Of a stretch of 33,468 nt of DNA, positions 26,505 through 33,468 are shown piece after piece (positions within the stretch are counted from its first letter, which is position 1; the number at the start of each line of letters is the position of its first letter). A program made the translations under genes and the position numbers. The notes under the pieces were generated by a model. That model did no database searches and was not told where the DNA came from. It saw only the letters and a program-made list of their open reading frames with translations. Location of the stretch: NCBI RefSeq assembly GCF_000317595.1, contig NZ_AEJC01000275.1, positions 1 to 33,468 on the forward strand, read 5' to 3'. Source of the DNA: Streptomyces ipomoeae 91-03 (GTDB taxonomy: Bacteria; Actinomycetota; Actinomycetes; Streptomycetales; Streptomycetaceae).

Positions 26505-27472
26505 GGCAGCAGCTTGTCCAGGTCCGGCGCCTTCTCGAACAGCCCGTCCTGCCGGCCCAGTTCGGCCAGCCGCTCGATGGAGGCGCGGTTCGGCTCGGCG
26601 GGCCAGCGGGGCAGAGTGAGCGTCTCCAGAAGGGAGTTCGGGATCTTCGTGTACGTGGTGATGATCTCGCGGACCTCGTCCGGGTGCTTGTCGGCGTACG
26701 CCAGGGACTCGGCCGTCGCCTCCTGGAACTTCTTCACCAACTCCGGGTTCTTCTGGGCGTACTGCTGGGAGGTGAAGTACATCGCCACCGTGAGGTCCGG
26801 CGACACATCGACGAAGTTCGACGCGAGGACGGTGCCGCCCTGGGACTTGATGGTGGCGAGCGCGGGCTCCACCACACAGGCGGCGTCCACGTCGCCCTTG
26901 TCCAGCGCGGCCGGCATCTGGTCGAACGGCATCTCCACGTACTTCACCTCGGACGGGTCGCCGCCGTCCTTGCGGACCGACTCGTTGACCGAGGTGTCGC
27001 AGATGTTGCCCAGTGTGTTGGCCGCGACCTTCTTGCCCTCCAGGTCCTTGGCGGACTTCAGGGGGCTGCCCTTCCGCACGGCGATCTCCGCGAAGTCGGC
27101 GCCCGCCTTGCCGGTGGACGCCACTCCGTTCGCCACCGCCTTGACCGGCACGTTCTTGGACTGGGCGACCAGCAGGGACGTCATGTTGCTGAAGCCGAAG
27201 TCGAACTGCCCGGAGACCACACCCGGCACGATCGCCGCGCCGCCCTGCGCGGGGGTGGGCTCCAGCTCGAGACCGCGCTTGCTGTAGAAGCCCTTCTTCT
27301 CGCCCAGGTACATCGGTGCGACGTCGATGATGGGGATGACGCCGATCTTGAGCGTGGTGGTGCCGCCGGACGCCTTGTCCCCGCCGTCCGACCCGGAGGA
27401 GTCGGACGAACCGCAGGCCGTGGCGGTGACGAACAAGGTGCCGGCCGCGAGGCCGACGAGCAGACGACGCAT
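26501..27472 (-). CDS. NMT1/SsuA-type substrate-binding lipoprotein
   Basis: A 323-residue binding protein. The signal peptide MRRLLVGLAAGTLFVTATAC ends at lipobox Cys20, followed by a Ser/Gly/Asp linker. The mature part opens LKIGVIPIIDVAPMYLGEKKGFYSKRGLELE, the hallmark start of the NMT1/THI5-like fold, and continues with GVVSGQFDFGFSNMTSLL and AALDKGDVDAACVVEPALA. It delivers substrate to the two permeases encoded next. GGGGGA lies three bases upstream of the ATG. The gene is divergent from the IclR-type regulator with 306 bases between. Given the Rieske oxygenase nearby, an aromatic acid or sulfonate is plausible but not shown. Confidence 0.92.
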   Translation of the reverse strand: MRRLLVGLAAGTLFVTATACGSSDSSGSDGGDKASGGTTTLKIGVIPIIDVAPMYLGEKKGFYSKRGLELEPTPAQGGAAIVPGVVSGQFDFGFSNMTSLLVAQSKNVPVKAVANGVASTGKAGADFAEIAVRKGSPLKSAKDLEGKKVAANTLGNICDTSVNESVRKDGGDPSEVKYVEMPFDQMPAALDKGDVDAACVVEPALATIKSQGGTVLASNFVDVSPDLTVAMYFTSQQYAQKNPELVKKFQEATAESLAYADKHPDEVREIITTYTKIPNSLLETLTLPRWPAEPNRASIERLAELGRQDGLFEKAPDLDKLLP

Positions 27473-27587
27473 GAATCCCCCTGTTGGGACCGCTCTTCGA
27501 GAGGTTGTGCGCACACCGCACGGAAGTGCTCAGCGGGAAGGTAGAACGCCCGGGGTTTCGGGTCAATGGCCTTGCTGTGCAAGGTCG

Positions 27588-27617
27588 TTGACAGTTGTGG
27601 AAGTGTGCTCCTAGCGT
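27588..27617 (+). promoter_or_regulatory. Candidate sigma70-type promoter for the IclR gene
   Basis: TTGACA at 27588-27593, an 18-base spacer, then TAGCGT at 27612-27617. The predicted start of transcription falls at about 27624, at the first unit of the 21-base array. The leader would be about 155 bases, unusually long for a regulator. Confidence 0.5.
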
Positions 27618-27622
27618 GCGCA

Positions 27623-27706
27623 GAGCACACCGCCGTGCGCGCAGAGCACACCGACGTATGTACAGAGCGCACCAACACGCGTACAGAACGCATCGCCCCG
27701 CGTGCC
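27623..27706. repeat. Four-copy phased 21-bp tandem array
   Basis: GAGCACAC at 27623 and 27644, GAGCGCAC at 27665 and GAACGCAT at 27686 recur at exactly 21 bases. Each is preceded by a purine then CA, except that all copies share CA immediately before. The whole units are about 60-75% alike. An inverted copy, GTGTGCTC, lies at 27603-27610. Twenty-one bases is two helical turns, so bound proteins would line up on one DNA face. Confidence 0.75.
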
Positions 27707-27718
27707 CGTGCGTGGTGG

Positions 27719-27768
27719 CCCGTGCGTCTTCGTACGTCCTCGTCCCGTGCGTCTTCGTACGTCCTCGT
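27719..27768. repeat. Perfect 25-bp tandem duplication in the IclR leader
   Basis: Two identical adjacent copies of a 25-base unit beginning CCCGTGCGTCTTCGTACG and ending TCCTCGT, at 27719-27743 and 27744-27768. The second copy ends ten bases before the IclR start codon and abuts its GGAGG ribosome site. The absence of any difference suggests a recent duplication. Confidence 0.85.
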
Positions 27769-27778
27769 GGAGGCGACG

Positions 27779-28681
27779 ATGCCAGATGGAGCCCGGTTCG
27801 GACCGGTCCGCGAACCGCACTTCGTCCGCTCCTTCGAGCGCGGTCTCGCGGTCATCCGCGCGTTCGACGCCGAGCATCCCGCGCTGACGCTGAGCGAGGT
27901 CGCCCGCACCTGCGAGCTGACCCGCGCCGCCGCCCGCCGCTTCCTGCTCACCCTCGTCGACCTCGGATACGTCCACACCGACGGCCGGCTGTTCCGGCTG
28001 ACCCCGCGCGTACTCGAACTCGGCTACGCGTATCTGTCCAGCCTCACCCTGCCCGACCTGGCCGAACCGCATCTGGAGCGGCTGGTCGCGCAGGTCGGGG
28101 AGTCGTCCTCGCTGTGCGTCCTCGACGGCGACGACATCGTGTACGTGGCCCGGGTCCCCACCAGCCGCATCATGACCGCGACGATCACCGTCGGCACCCG
28201 CTTCCCGGCCCATGTCACCTCGGTCGGCCGGGTGATCCTCGCGTATCTGCCGGACGAGGAGATCGACGCCCGCCTCGCCCGCGCCGACCTCCGACCGCTG
28301 ACCGACCGCACCCTCGTCTCCGCCGACCAGCTGCGGGCCGAGCTGCGCCGGGTACGGCGGCAGGGGTACGCCGTCGTCGACCAGGAACTGGAGAAGGGGC
28401 TCAGGTCGGTCGCCGCCCCGGTACGGGACCGGGACGGCGAGGTGGTGGCCGCCGTGAACATCCCCGTGCACGCCGGCCGCAACTCCGTGGAGTCGGTACG
28501 CCGCGACCTGCTGCCCCATCTGCTGGCCACGGTCGCCCGGATCGAGGCCGACCTGGGCATGGCCGGAACCACCACGGGCTGTACGACGGGGGCCGTGGCG
28601 GGCGGCCCGGGGACCGTGGCGGGCGGCGCCGCTACAGGTCGAGCACGAGCCGGGGCCCCCGGCACCGGGACACACAGATGA
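27779..28681 (+). CDS. IclR-family regulator, PcaR/PobR-like
   Basis: A 300-residue regulator. The N-terminal winged helix (about 14-75) reads FVRSFERGLAVIRAFDAEHP then LSEVARTCELTRAAARRFLL, with the Ala-Ala-Arg-Arg typical of the PcaR/PobR branch that controls aromatic catabolism. The effector domain (about 85-265) has GESSSLCVLDGDDIVYVARV and EKGLRSVAAPVRD. A Gly/Thr/Ala-rich tail of about 40 residues follows the domain, and its last 17 codons overlap the reductase gene on the other strand by 50 bases. ATG start with GGAGG six bases upstream. It probably controls the importer and perhaps the oxygenase genes. Confidence 0.92.
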   Translation: MPDGARFGPVREPHFVRSFERGLAVIRAFDAEHPALTLSEVARTCELTRAAARRFLLTLVDLGYVHTDGRLFRLTPRVLELGYAYLSSLTLPDLAEPHLERLVAQVGESSSLCVLDGDDIVYVARVPTSRIMTATITVGTRFPAHVTSVGRVILAYLPDEEIDARLARADLRPLTDRTLVSADQLRAELRRVRRQGYAVVDQELEKGLRSVAAPVRDRDGEVVAAVNIPVHAGRNSVESVRRDLLPHLLATVARIEADLGMAGTTTGCTTGAVAGGPGTVAGGAATGRARAGAPGTGTHR

Positions 28682-29627
28682 GCATGGTCTCCCCGGCCTC
28701 GCGCTCCGCGTCGCTCAGCACCGAGTCCCGGTGGTCGGGGGTGCCGTCGATGACGTCCGTCTCACAGGTCCCGCAGGTGCCCTCCGCGCAGGAGTAGAGC
28801 ACCTCGACCCCGGCGGCCCGCACGGTGTCGAGCACGGAGACCCCTACGGGAACGGTGAGGGTCTTGCCGGTGCGCTCCAGTACGACCTCGAACTCACTGT
28901 CCGGGCCGGTCTCCTGCTCCTTCGGCTGGAACCGCTCCACCCGCAGCGCCCGCCCCGGGCACCGCTCCTCGACCGCGTCGAGCAGTGGCCCGGGACCGCA
29001 GCAGTAGACGAGGGTGCCCTCGGGCAGATCGTCGAGGACCGGGCCCAGGTCGAGCAGCCCGGTCTCGTCCTGCGGCGCGACGGTGACCTTGTCCCCGTAC
29101 GCCGCCAACTCCGGCTGGAACGCCATGGACCGACGACTGCGCCCGCCGTACAGCAGCGACCACTCGGCCCCCGCCGCCTCGGCCGCGGCCAGCATCGGCA
29201 GGATGGGGGTGATGCCGATGCCGCCGGCCACGAACCGGTAGCGGGGCGCCGGCTCCAGGGCGAAGTTGTTGCGCGGCCCGCGCACCCGCACCTTGTCGCC
29301 CTGGCTCAACTCCGTGTGCACATACGCCGATCCGCCCCGCCCGTCGGGCTCCCGCAGCACACCGATCCGCCAGGTGTACCGGTCCGCCGGGTCACCGCAC
29401 AGCGAGTACTGCCGCTCCAGGTCCGGCCCCAGCAGCACATCGATGTGCGCGCCGGGCTCCCAGGCGGGCAGTTCCTCGCCCAGCGGATGGCGGAGGGTGA
29501 GGGCGAGCACGCCGTCGGCGGCGGACTCCCGGCTGTCGACGAGGAGTTCGGCCTCGTACGGGGACGAGGGCGACGGCGCGGACGAGGCCGCGCCCGAGGG
29601 CGACGGCGAAGGCGCGGTGGAGGTCAT
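28632..29627 (-). CDS. PDR/VanB-type oxygenase reductase
   Basis: A 331-residue electron-transfer flavoprotein. After a Ser/Pro/Ala-rich N-terminus comes the flavin-binding domain (RQYSLCGDP, 72-80), the NAD(P)-binding domain (FVAGGIGITPILPML, 132-146; VYCCGPGPLLDAV), and a C-terminal plant-type [2Fe-2S] ferredoxin domain with Cys280, Cys285, Cys288 and Cys318 (CAEGTCGTC). It passes electrons from NAD(P)H to the Rieske oxygenase encoded 176 bases upstream. AAGGAA lies seven bases before the ATG, which overlaps the stop of the 60-residue gene. The order oxygenase, small protein, reductase implies one complex. Confidence 0.93.
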   Translation of the reverse strand: MTSTAPSPSPSGAASSAPSPSSPYEAELLVDSRESAADGVLALTLRHPLGEELPAWEPGAHIDVLLGPDLERQYSLCGDPADRYTWRIGVLREPDGRGGSAYVHTELSQGDKVRVRGPRNNFALEPAPRYRFVAGGIGITPILPMLAAAEAAGAEWSLLYGGRSRRSMAFQPELAAYGDKVTVAPQDETGLLDLGPVLDDLPEGTLVYCCGPGPLLDAVEERCPGRALRVERFQPKEQETGPDSEFEVVLERTGKTLTVPVGVSVLDTVRAAGVEVLYSCAEGTCGTCETDVIDGTPDHRDSVLSDAEREAGETMLICVSRCRGPRLVLDL

Positions 29628-29806
29628 GAGCTGTTTCCTTGCGGCTCGTGTCCCTGGGGGTGGGCGAGCATCCACTCCCACATCTCGATCGGGTCCTGTG
29701 CGGTGTTCTCCCGCCCACAGTGACAGGTGCCGTGCAGGATGTCCGTGCCCGGCAGCCAGTCGATGCGGTAGACCTCGCCCGTGGTGAACGAAGGGGGAGT
29801 GCTCAC
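29624..29806 (-). CDS. 60-residue Cys/His-rich protein between oxygenase and reductase
   Basis: A small acidic protein. STPPSFTTGEVYRIDWLPG is followed by HGTCHCGRENTAQDPIEMWEWMLAHPQGH. GTG start overlaps the oxygenase stop (GTGA), and its own TGA overlaps the reductase ATG (ATGA), so it is firmly locked into the operon. The HGTCHCG cluster and later histidines could bind a metal, or the protein may be a small subunit or assembly factor. I recognise no characterised family; G/C third-position bias and double coupling support a real gene. Confidence 0.75.
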   Translation of the reverse strand: MSTPPSFTTGEVYRIDWLPGTDILHGTCHCGRENTAQDPIEMWEWMLAHPQGHEPQGNSS

Positions 29807-30867
29807 TGGACGTTCTCCATGGGCTTCTCGCCCTCCTCGACCAGCCGGGCGAGGATACGGCGGGCGGCGAGGCCACCGGTGTCGATGTTGATGCTCAGCT
29901 CCTGGTAGCCGGTGCGCTCGGTGCCGAGCGTCTCCTGGAGGAGGTTGAGGGCGTCGACGTCCTGCATGACGACCGTGTGGTTGTTGCCGCGCAGGAACTC
30001 GGTGACCTCGTCGTTGTCGGTCGCCCAGTCGCGCGAGACCATCCAGAAGTCGTACACCTTGCCGTCCGAGGACGGGGTGATCGCGTAGGTGATCTCGGTG
30101 TGGAAGCCGTTCGGGTCGCTGCCGTCGGCCTCCGGCAGCACGCCGACGGGCGCGATGCGGCTGTGCAGCAGATACAGGCAGGGCGCGTGGTACTCGATGT
30201 CCTGCCAGCGGGTGATCCGCCCCTCGATGCCGGTGGACTTGGCGTAGAACGGCGGGCACTCGGCGTCGTCCATGTGCCGGCTCACCCGCACGATGCCCGC
30301 GCCCTCGTCGACCTCGGTGGTGATCGGCGTCTCGGCGACCTCGGGCGTCCCGATGTACCCGCCGTGCAGATAGGTCTCGTGGGACAGGTCGAGAAGGTTG
30401 TCGACGAGCAGCCCGTAGTCGGCGTCGATCGGTTCCATGCCGCGCACGGTGACCCAGCCGGGGGAGTCCAGGTGCTTGGCCCGCGGGATGGTCTGCGGGT
30501 CGGCGAGGGCCGGGTCGCCTATCCACACCCAGATCAGCGAGTCCTGCTCGACCACCGGGTACGAGGCGACGCGCGCCGTCCGCGGAATCCGCTTCTGCCC
30601 CGGCACATACACACAGGTGCCGGTCGTGTCGTACGTGAACCCGTGGTACCCACACACGATCCGGTCCCCGTCCAGCCCGCTCTTCGACAGCGGATACCGA
30701 CGGTGCACACACCGGTCGTGCAACGCGACCGGCGTCCCCTCCTCCTCGGTCCGATAGAAGACGAGCGGCTCACCGAGGATCGTACGCCCGAGCAGTTCCC
30801 GCCCGACCTCATGGGCGTAGGCGGCGACGTACCACTGGTTCCTGGCGAAGGCGGTCATGTGAGGCAT
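29803..30867 (-). CDS. Rieske non-heme iron oxygenase, VanA-like
   Basis: A 354-residue oxygenase alpha subunit. The Rieske [2Fe-2S] ligands are Cys53/His55 (CVH) and Cys72/His75 (CGYH), 16 residues apart. The catalytic domain has DNLLDLSHETYLHGG, giving mononuclear iron ligands His163 and His168 and the electron-bridging Asp160. Length and layout match vanillate O-demethylase and related single-component-type aromatic oxygenases. It likely O-demethylates or hydroxylates an aromatic acid, using electrons from the VanB-like reductase. ATG 30867 is chosen; a second ATG three codons in (MTAFARNQWYV) is possible. The substrate is not determined by the sequence. Confidence 0.93.
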   Translation of the reverse strand: MPHMTAFARNQWYVAAYAHEVGRELLGRTILGEPLVFYRTEEEGTPVALHDRCVHRRYPLSKSGLDGDRIVCGYHGFTYDTTGTCVYVPGQKRIPRTARVASYPVVEQDSLIWVWIGDPALADPQTIPRAKHLDSPGWVTVRGMEPIDADYGLLVDNLLDLSHETYLHGGYIGTPEVAETPITTEVDEGAGIVRVSRHMDDAECPPFYAKSTGIEGRITRWQDIEYHAPCLYLLHSRIAPVGVLPEADGSDPNGFHTEITYAITPSSDGKVYDFWMVSRDWATDNDEVTEFLRGNNHTVVMQDVDALNLLQETLGTERTGYQELSINIDTGGLAARRILARLVEEGEKPMENVQ

Positions 30868-30886
30868 GGGGTTCCCGTCCCTGTCG

Positions 30887-30906
30887 GCGGGGCGTCTTCG
30901 CCCCGC
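30887..30906 (-). promoter_or_regulatory. Perfect hairpin in the oxygenase mRNA leader
   Basis: GCGGGGCG and CGCCCCGC form an eight-base-pair stem with a four-base loop, 20 bases upstream of the oxygenase start. This is close enough to influence ribosome access, or it may protect the 5' end of the operon mRNA. Confidence 0.5.
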
Positions 30907-31243
30907 GTGCCGTGGTTGGGATCAGGGTCGTGAGGCTTGCGTCGGCTCGGCAAGACGGCTTCTGCCAGGCGGAAGAACTTCTGTAAAGAGGCTGTTCAGA
31001 GCCTTGTTCTGTCAACCCCTGGTCGCCAGAGTGGAGTGCCGCGTGGTGCGGCCGTTCGGTTCGCGCTCGGGGGAGCCGGGGGCGGCGACGGCGAGTGCGA
31101 CTACTCACTGCGTGGCGTCAATTGCCAATAATGTTCACTTGGTTTCAATTGTGATACTCCTCTGTCGGCGGATGCTCGGTGTAGCGGCAAGAATCAGCAT
31201 CACTGCCGGTCAACTACTGTTCGTTTTGGAGTCTGGGGCCCTC

Positions 31244-31265
31244 GGGTCGAATCCGGGTCGAATCC
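31244..31265. repeat. Two tandem copies of GGGTCGAATCC
   Basis: Identical 11-base units lie end to end. The unit resembles the T-arm of a tRNA (GGTTCGAATCC) with one T missing. No tRNA can be folded around it. Confidence 0.6.
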
Positions 31266-31916
31266 GCGCCCTTTCAGGCTGTTGAGCGTGTTGCCGCTGG
31301 TCAGGGTGGTGTGAGGTCGCGTGATGGTTCCCCTTGCGGATGGGGGGCGGCGCGGCGAGCAGTCGGGCCGATGAGCCGCTGAAGTGGCACTGAGTTGTGG
31401 TGGTCGGCTGCCAGGGGCGGGGGCTGACCAGCGGCATTCTTCGCTGCTGGTGGCGGTCGCCTTTCGTGATCATGTCCTGCGGACATGTCCTCAGGCGGGA
31501 CGGCTGATGCGTGACGGCCCGGGATTGATGGTTCCTGGCCGAAACCGACCTGCCGAGCGTTTCAGGGGCCGTCCAGGAGCCGCGCGGCGGTCGGGCCATG
31601 TGACAGAGGCCCCGCTGCCTCGCGCGGCGGCCGACGCTCTCGCAACATCCGGTACACCACCGGAACTGCCATTCCTCGGCGCCGACATCAGCACAGCCTC
31701 GGTCGGCTCGCCGTCACCAACACCGAACCGGAAAATCTTGGTACCTCGACGAGTTCATGGGTCCGCGAGGCCCCTTGAGTGGCGCTCATGTAAGTCCTGC
31801 TCTTCGCTGGGCAGTTGGGGGGCACATCTTCTGTGTCAGATCGGCACAACCCGCTTCAGGGGGCGACACGCCTCGGGACACCTGGGGCACTGTGGAGGCG
31901 GCCGAGCAGGGCCGGT

Positions 31917-32063
31917 CGACGGGATTCACCTCGCGGTACGAGGCGTATGGCATCCTGACCGGCGCCAGTGACGACATCGCGCTGGACCTGATCCGCGAGG
32001 GCGGCAACCGCGCCGTCGGCCTGGTCTTTCGTCGTACGCGGAAAGACCGCCCGAGCGTCAACA
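31917..32063 (+). pseudogene. Possible coding fragment, unknown family
   Basis: The frame starting STGFTSRYEAYGILTGASDD and continuing IALDLIREGGNRAVGLVFRR has strong G/C third-position bias, unlike flanking DNA. There is no start codon with a ribosome site at its beginning, and the sense fades after about 50 residues. It is probably an internal remnant of a larger gene. I do not recognise the family. Confidence 0.3.
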
Positions 32064-32468
32064 ACGCGACCGGTCGAGCAACTTGGGCACCCGGTGTTCG
32101 ACCCGGTACGGCTCGTGGGTGAATTGTCGGCGGCTCAGCAGTGGATCGTGTCCATAGCGCAGGTCTGTGCCACGATGCACGGCTCATCGTGGTGGCCGAA
32201 CAGTCCGCCGCGCTCGACCCTGGCGGGCCATGTCGTCACCCTGATGATCGGGGGTATCGTCGAACACGTCTCCCCGGGCCGCACCACTTCGCGGCGCAGT
32301 GAGGCTCGAAGTTCACGGACTGTGCCACACAGAGACCAGACCCCTGGATCTGACTCTCCATTCCGCTGAGATTGTCGCCGTTTTTTGGTCCAGCCATGCT
32401 CCGATCGGGGGCGGAGAGGGGGTTCAGCGGGGCAGGACGGGCGGAGCCGGACCGGGCGTGCCTACTGG

Positions 32469-33413
32469 TCAGTGGCTTTCCTCGGCTCGTCGTTGAGCGG
32501 CGGTGAAGGCGAGGACCGGGTCCTGGCCGTTATACCCCCAGGGGAAAGCGGTGACGACGCCGGCGATGCTTCGGAAGACGAGGGCAGCGCGCGACTGCTC
32601 TCTGGCGACGCTTAGCGCGTAAGCCAAGAGGTTGAGGTCGGCGAGAGCCGCTGCATGGGTCAAGCGACCCGGCTCGGCCCAGTTGTCCTGGGCCCGGTCC
32701 AGGATGCGGGCGGCTTCATGTCCGCTCCACAGGCGGTCCGCGGTGAGTGCCTGGACCCCGCCCTGGGACAGCGCGGCGTGGTAGCGGTCGATCAGGGACA
32801 GCAGCGGTAGTCCTGCCGTCGGTGCGTTGCTGGGTGCTGTGGCCCTTACCCGGTCCACGAAGTCCATGGCCTGGGCGTGCGAGCCACATTGTCGGGGTGA
32901 GAGGTAGCCGTACATCTGCAGGTGCGCCTCGCGGTGCCAAGGGTCTCGTGCGACGATCTCCCTCCAGATGGGGAAAACCTCCGTGCGCGACCTGCGCCGT
33001 TGACGGAGAAGGCCGAGGCGTGCCACCCACGGGTTGGGGTCATAGGGGTCCAGGCGGGCGGCCGTCGCGCAGGCCTCGACGGCTTGCTCGAACTCGGCGC
33101 TGGGCGGCGGGGTGCGGGAGCCGCGCGCCATGATTCCCCAGGCGAACAGTGTCTGTGCGTCGGGATGTCCGGATTGTTGGTCCAGCCAGGAGCGCTGGGT
33201 GGCCGGGCGGGTCACGGCGGCGAGGACGGCCAGTCGATGGGCGCGACGGTCCCAATCCTGGCCGGTGTCCTTGAGCAGCCGTTCGATGACCGCGGCCGCC
33301 AGGGTCCGTGCTGTGCCCCGGCCGGCCAACTGCCGACAGACCCTGCCCAGTTCGGTGTCGTCGAGTTCGGCCGCGAGGCGCGGGGCCGGCTTCCTGCTGC
33401 GGCCGAGGATCAT
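32469..33413 (-). CDS. TPR-like hypothetical protein
   Basis: A 314-residue soluble protein, largely helical. Residues about 105-185 look like tetratricopeptide-type pairs (EACATAARLDPYDPNPWVAR, WREIVARDPWHREAHLQMYG). The ending AFTAAQRRAEESH follows VTAFPWGYNGQDPVL. TPR-like folds usually mediate protein contacts; no catalytic motif is seen. ATG start with AGAAGGTG about nine bases upstream. It resembles Streptomyces hypothetical proteins I recall only vaguely, some annotated with DUF4034. It is isolated: the next recognisable gene on the left is 1.6 kb away. Confidence 0.7.
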   Translation of the reverse strand: MILGRSRKPAPRLAAELDDTELGRVCRQLAGRGTARTLAAAVIERLLKDTGQDWDRRAHRLAVLAAVTRPATQRSWLDQQSGHPDAQTLFAWGIMARGSRTPPPSAEFEQAVEACATAARLDPYDPNPWVARLGLLRQRRRSRTEVFPIWREIVARDPWHREAHLQMYGYLSPRQCGSHAQAMDFVDRVRATAPSNAPTAGLPLLSLIDRYHAALSQGGVQALTADRLWSGHEAARILDRAQDNWAEPGRLTHAAALADLNLLAYALSVAREQSRAALVFRSIAGVVTAFPWGYNGQDPVLAFTAAQRRAEESH

Positions 33414-33468
33414 GGTCGTGCACCTTCTGCGTAGACCGTCTCGTGGTCGGGTGTATGGGCACGGGGCG

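Larger units (their letters stand above)
27473..27778. promoter_or_regulatory. Divergent control region, importer / IclR regulator
   Basis: 306 bases without a gene but dense in symmetry elements. TGTGCGCACA, a perfect ten-base palindrome, lies at 27506-27515 near the importer start. CCTTGC-tgt-GCAAGG, a perfect dyad, lies at 27570-27584, just upstream of a TTGACA hexamer. A 21-base phased array and a 25-base duplication follow (listed separately). The region looks like a multi-operator switch. Confidence 0.65.
30907..32468. other. About 1.6 kb without a recognisable intact gene
   Basis: The first 230 bases are AT-richer (CAATTGCCAATAATGTTCAC near 31120) and probably hold promoters for the leftward oxygenase operon. 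The rest has short, interrupted frames on both strands, with no clear ribosome sites or domain motifs. The only stretch with convincing G/C third-position bias is a fragment near 31917-32060, listed separately. The region looks like degenerate accessory DNA. Confidence 0.5.

Noticed and set aside
27623..27706. CRISPR-like array
   Set aside because: The unit is 21 bases with no separate unique spacers, only four diverged copies, and no cas genes. Operator-like tandem repeats fit better.
31244..31290. tRNA gene suggested by GGGTCGAATCC
   Set aside because: No acceptor, D-arm or anticodon stems can be paired upstream, and a T is missing from the T-loop.

Overview
The window is GC-rich, with strong G/C bias at third codon positions, frequent GTG starts, GGAGG-type ribosome sites and tightly coupled operons (TGATG and GTGA stop/start overlaps). 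This points to a Streptomyces or close actinomycete chromosome, probably an accessory-rich arm. Calls rest on reading motifs by eye; no database search was run.

Left third (1-12905) is a carbohydrate-use locus. A leftward operon runs PfkB-type sugar kinase, Tat-type lipoprotein sugar-binding protein, two ABC permeases, GH2 beta-galactosidase and the start of a Tat-exported protein. A DeoR regulator is divergent from it and is followed rightward by a GH4 glycosidase and a GH38 alpha-mannosidase, closed by a hairpin terminator. There is no ATPase gene, as is usual for Streptomyces sugar importers that share one multi-sugar ATPase. The set suggests uptake and trimming of galactose- and mannose-containing oligosaccharides.

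Next (13064-17755) come a sulfotransferase, the relic of an AfsR-like NB-ARC regulator with a degenerate tandem repeat, an ATP-grasp ligase, a metallophosphoesterase and an overlapping Sfp-type phosphopantetheinyl transferase.

The centre (17783-24004) is the most unusual part. A polyprenyl-synthase-like protein faces a five-gene leftward operon: mid-protein HTH XRE regulator, ImmA/IrrE-type HExxH metalloprotease, multi-TM membrane protein resembling the MAB_1171c/DUF6545 family, FAD monooxygenase and a 75-residue orphan. Divergent from the regulator is a stand-alone MmyB-type ligand-binding domain protein without an HTH. A perfect dyad with 10-bp arms lies in the divergent promoter region. 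I propose a regulated, protease-linked isoprenoid-oxidation module.

The right third (24098-30867) looks like an aromatic-compound uptake and oxidation locus. It holds an NMT1/SsuA-type ABC importer (binding protein, two permeases, and an ATPase whose Walker A Ser/Thr is Pro), an IclR/PcaR-type regulator behind a phased 21-bp operator-like array, a PDR/VanB-type reductase, a 60-residue CHC protein and a VanA-like Rieske oxygenase. The last 2.6 kb has about 1.6 kb without a recognisable intact gene, then a TPR-like hypothetical gene.
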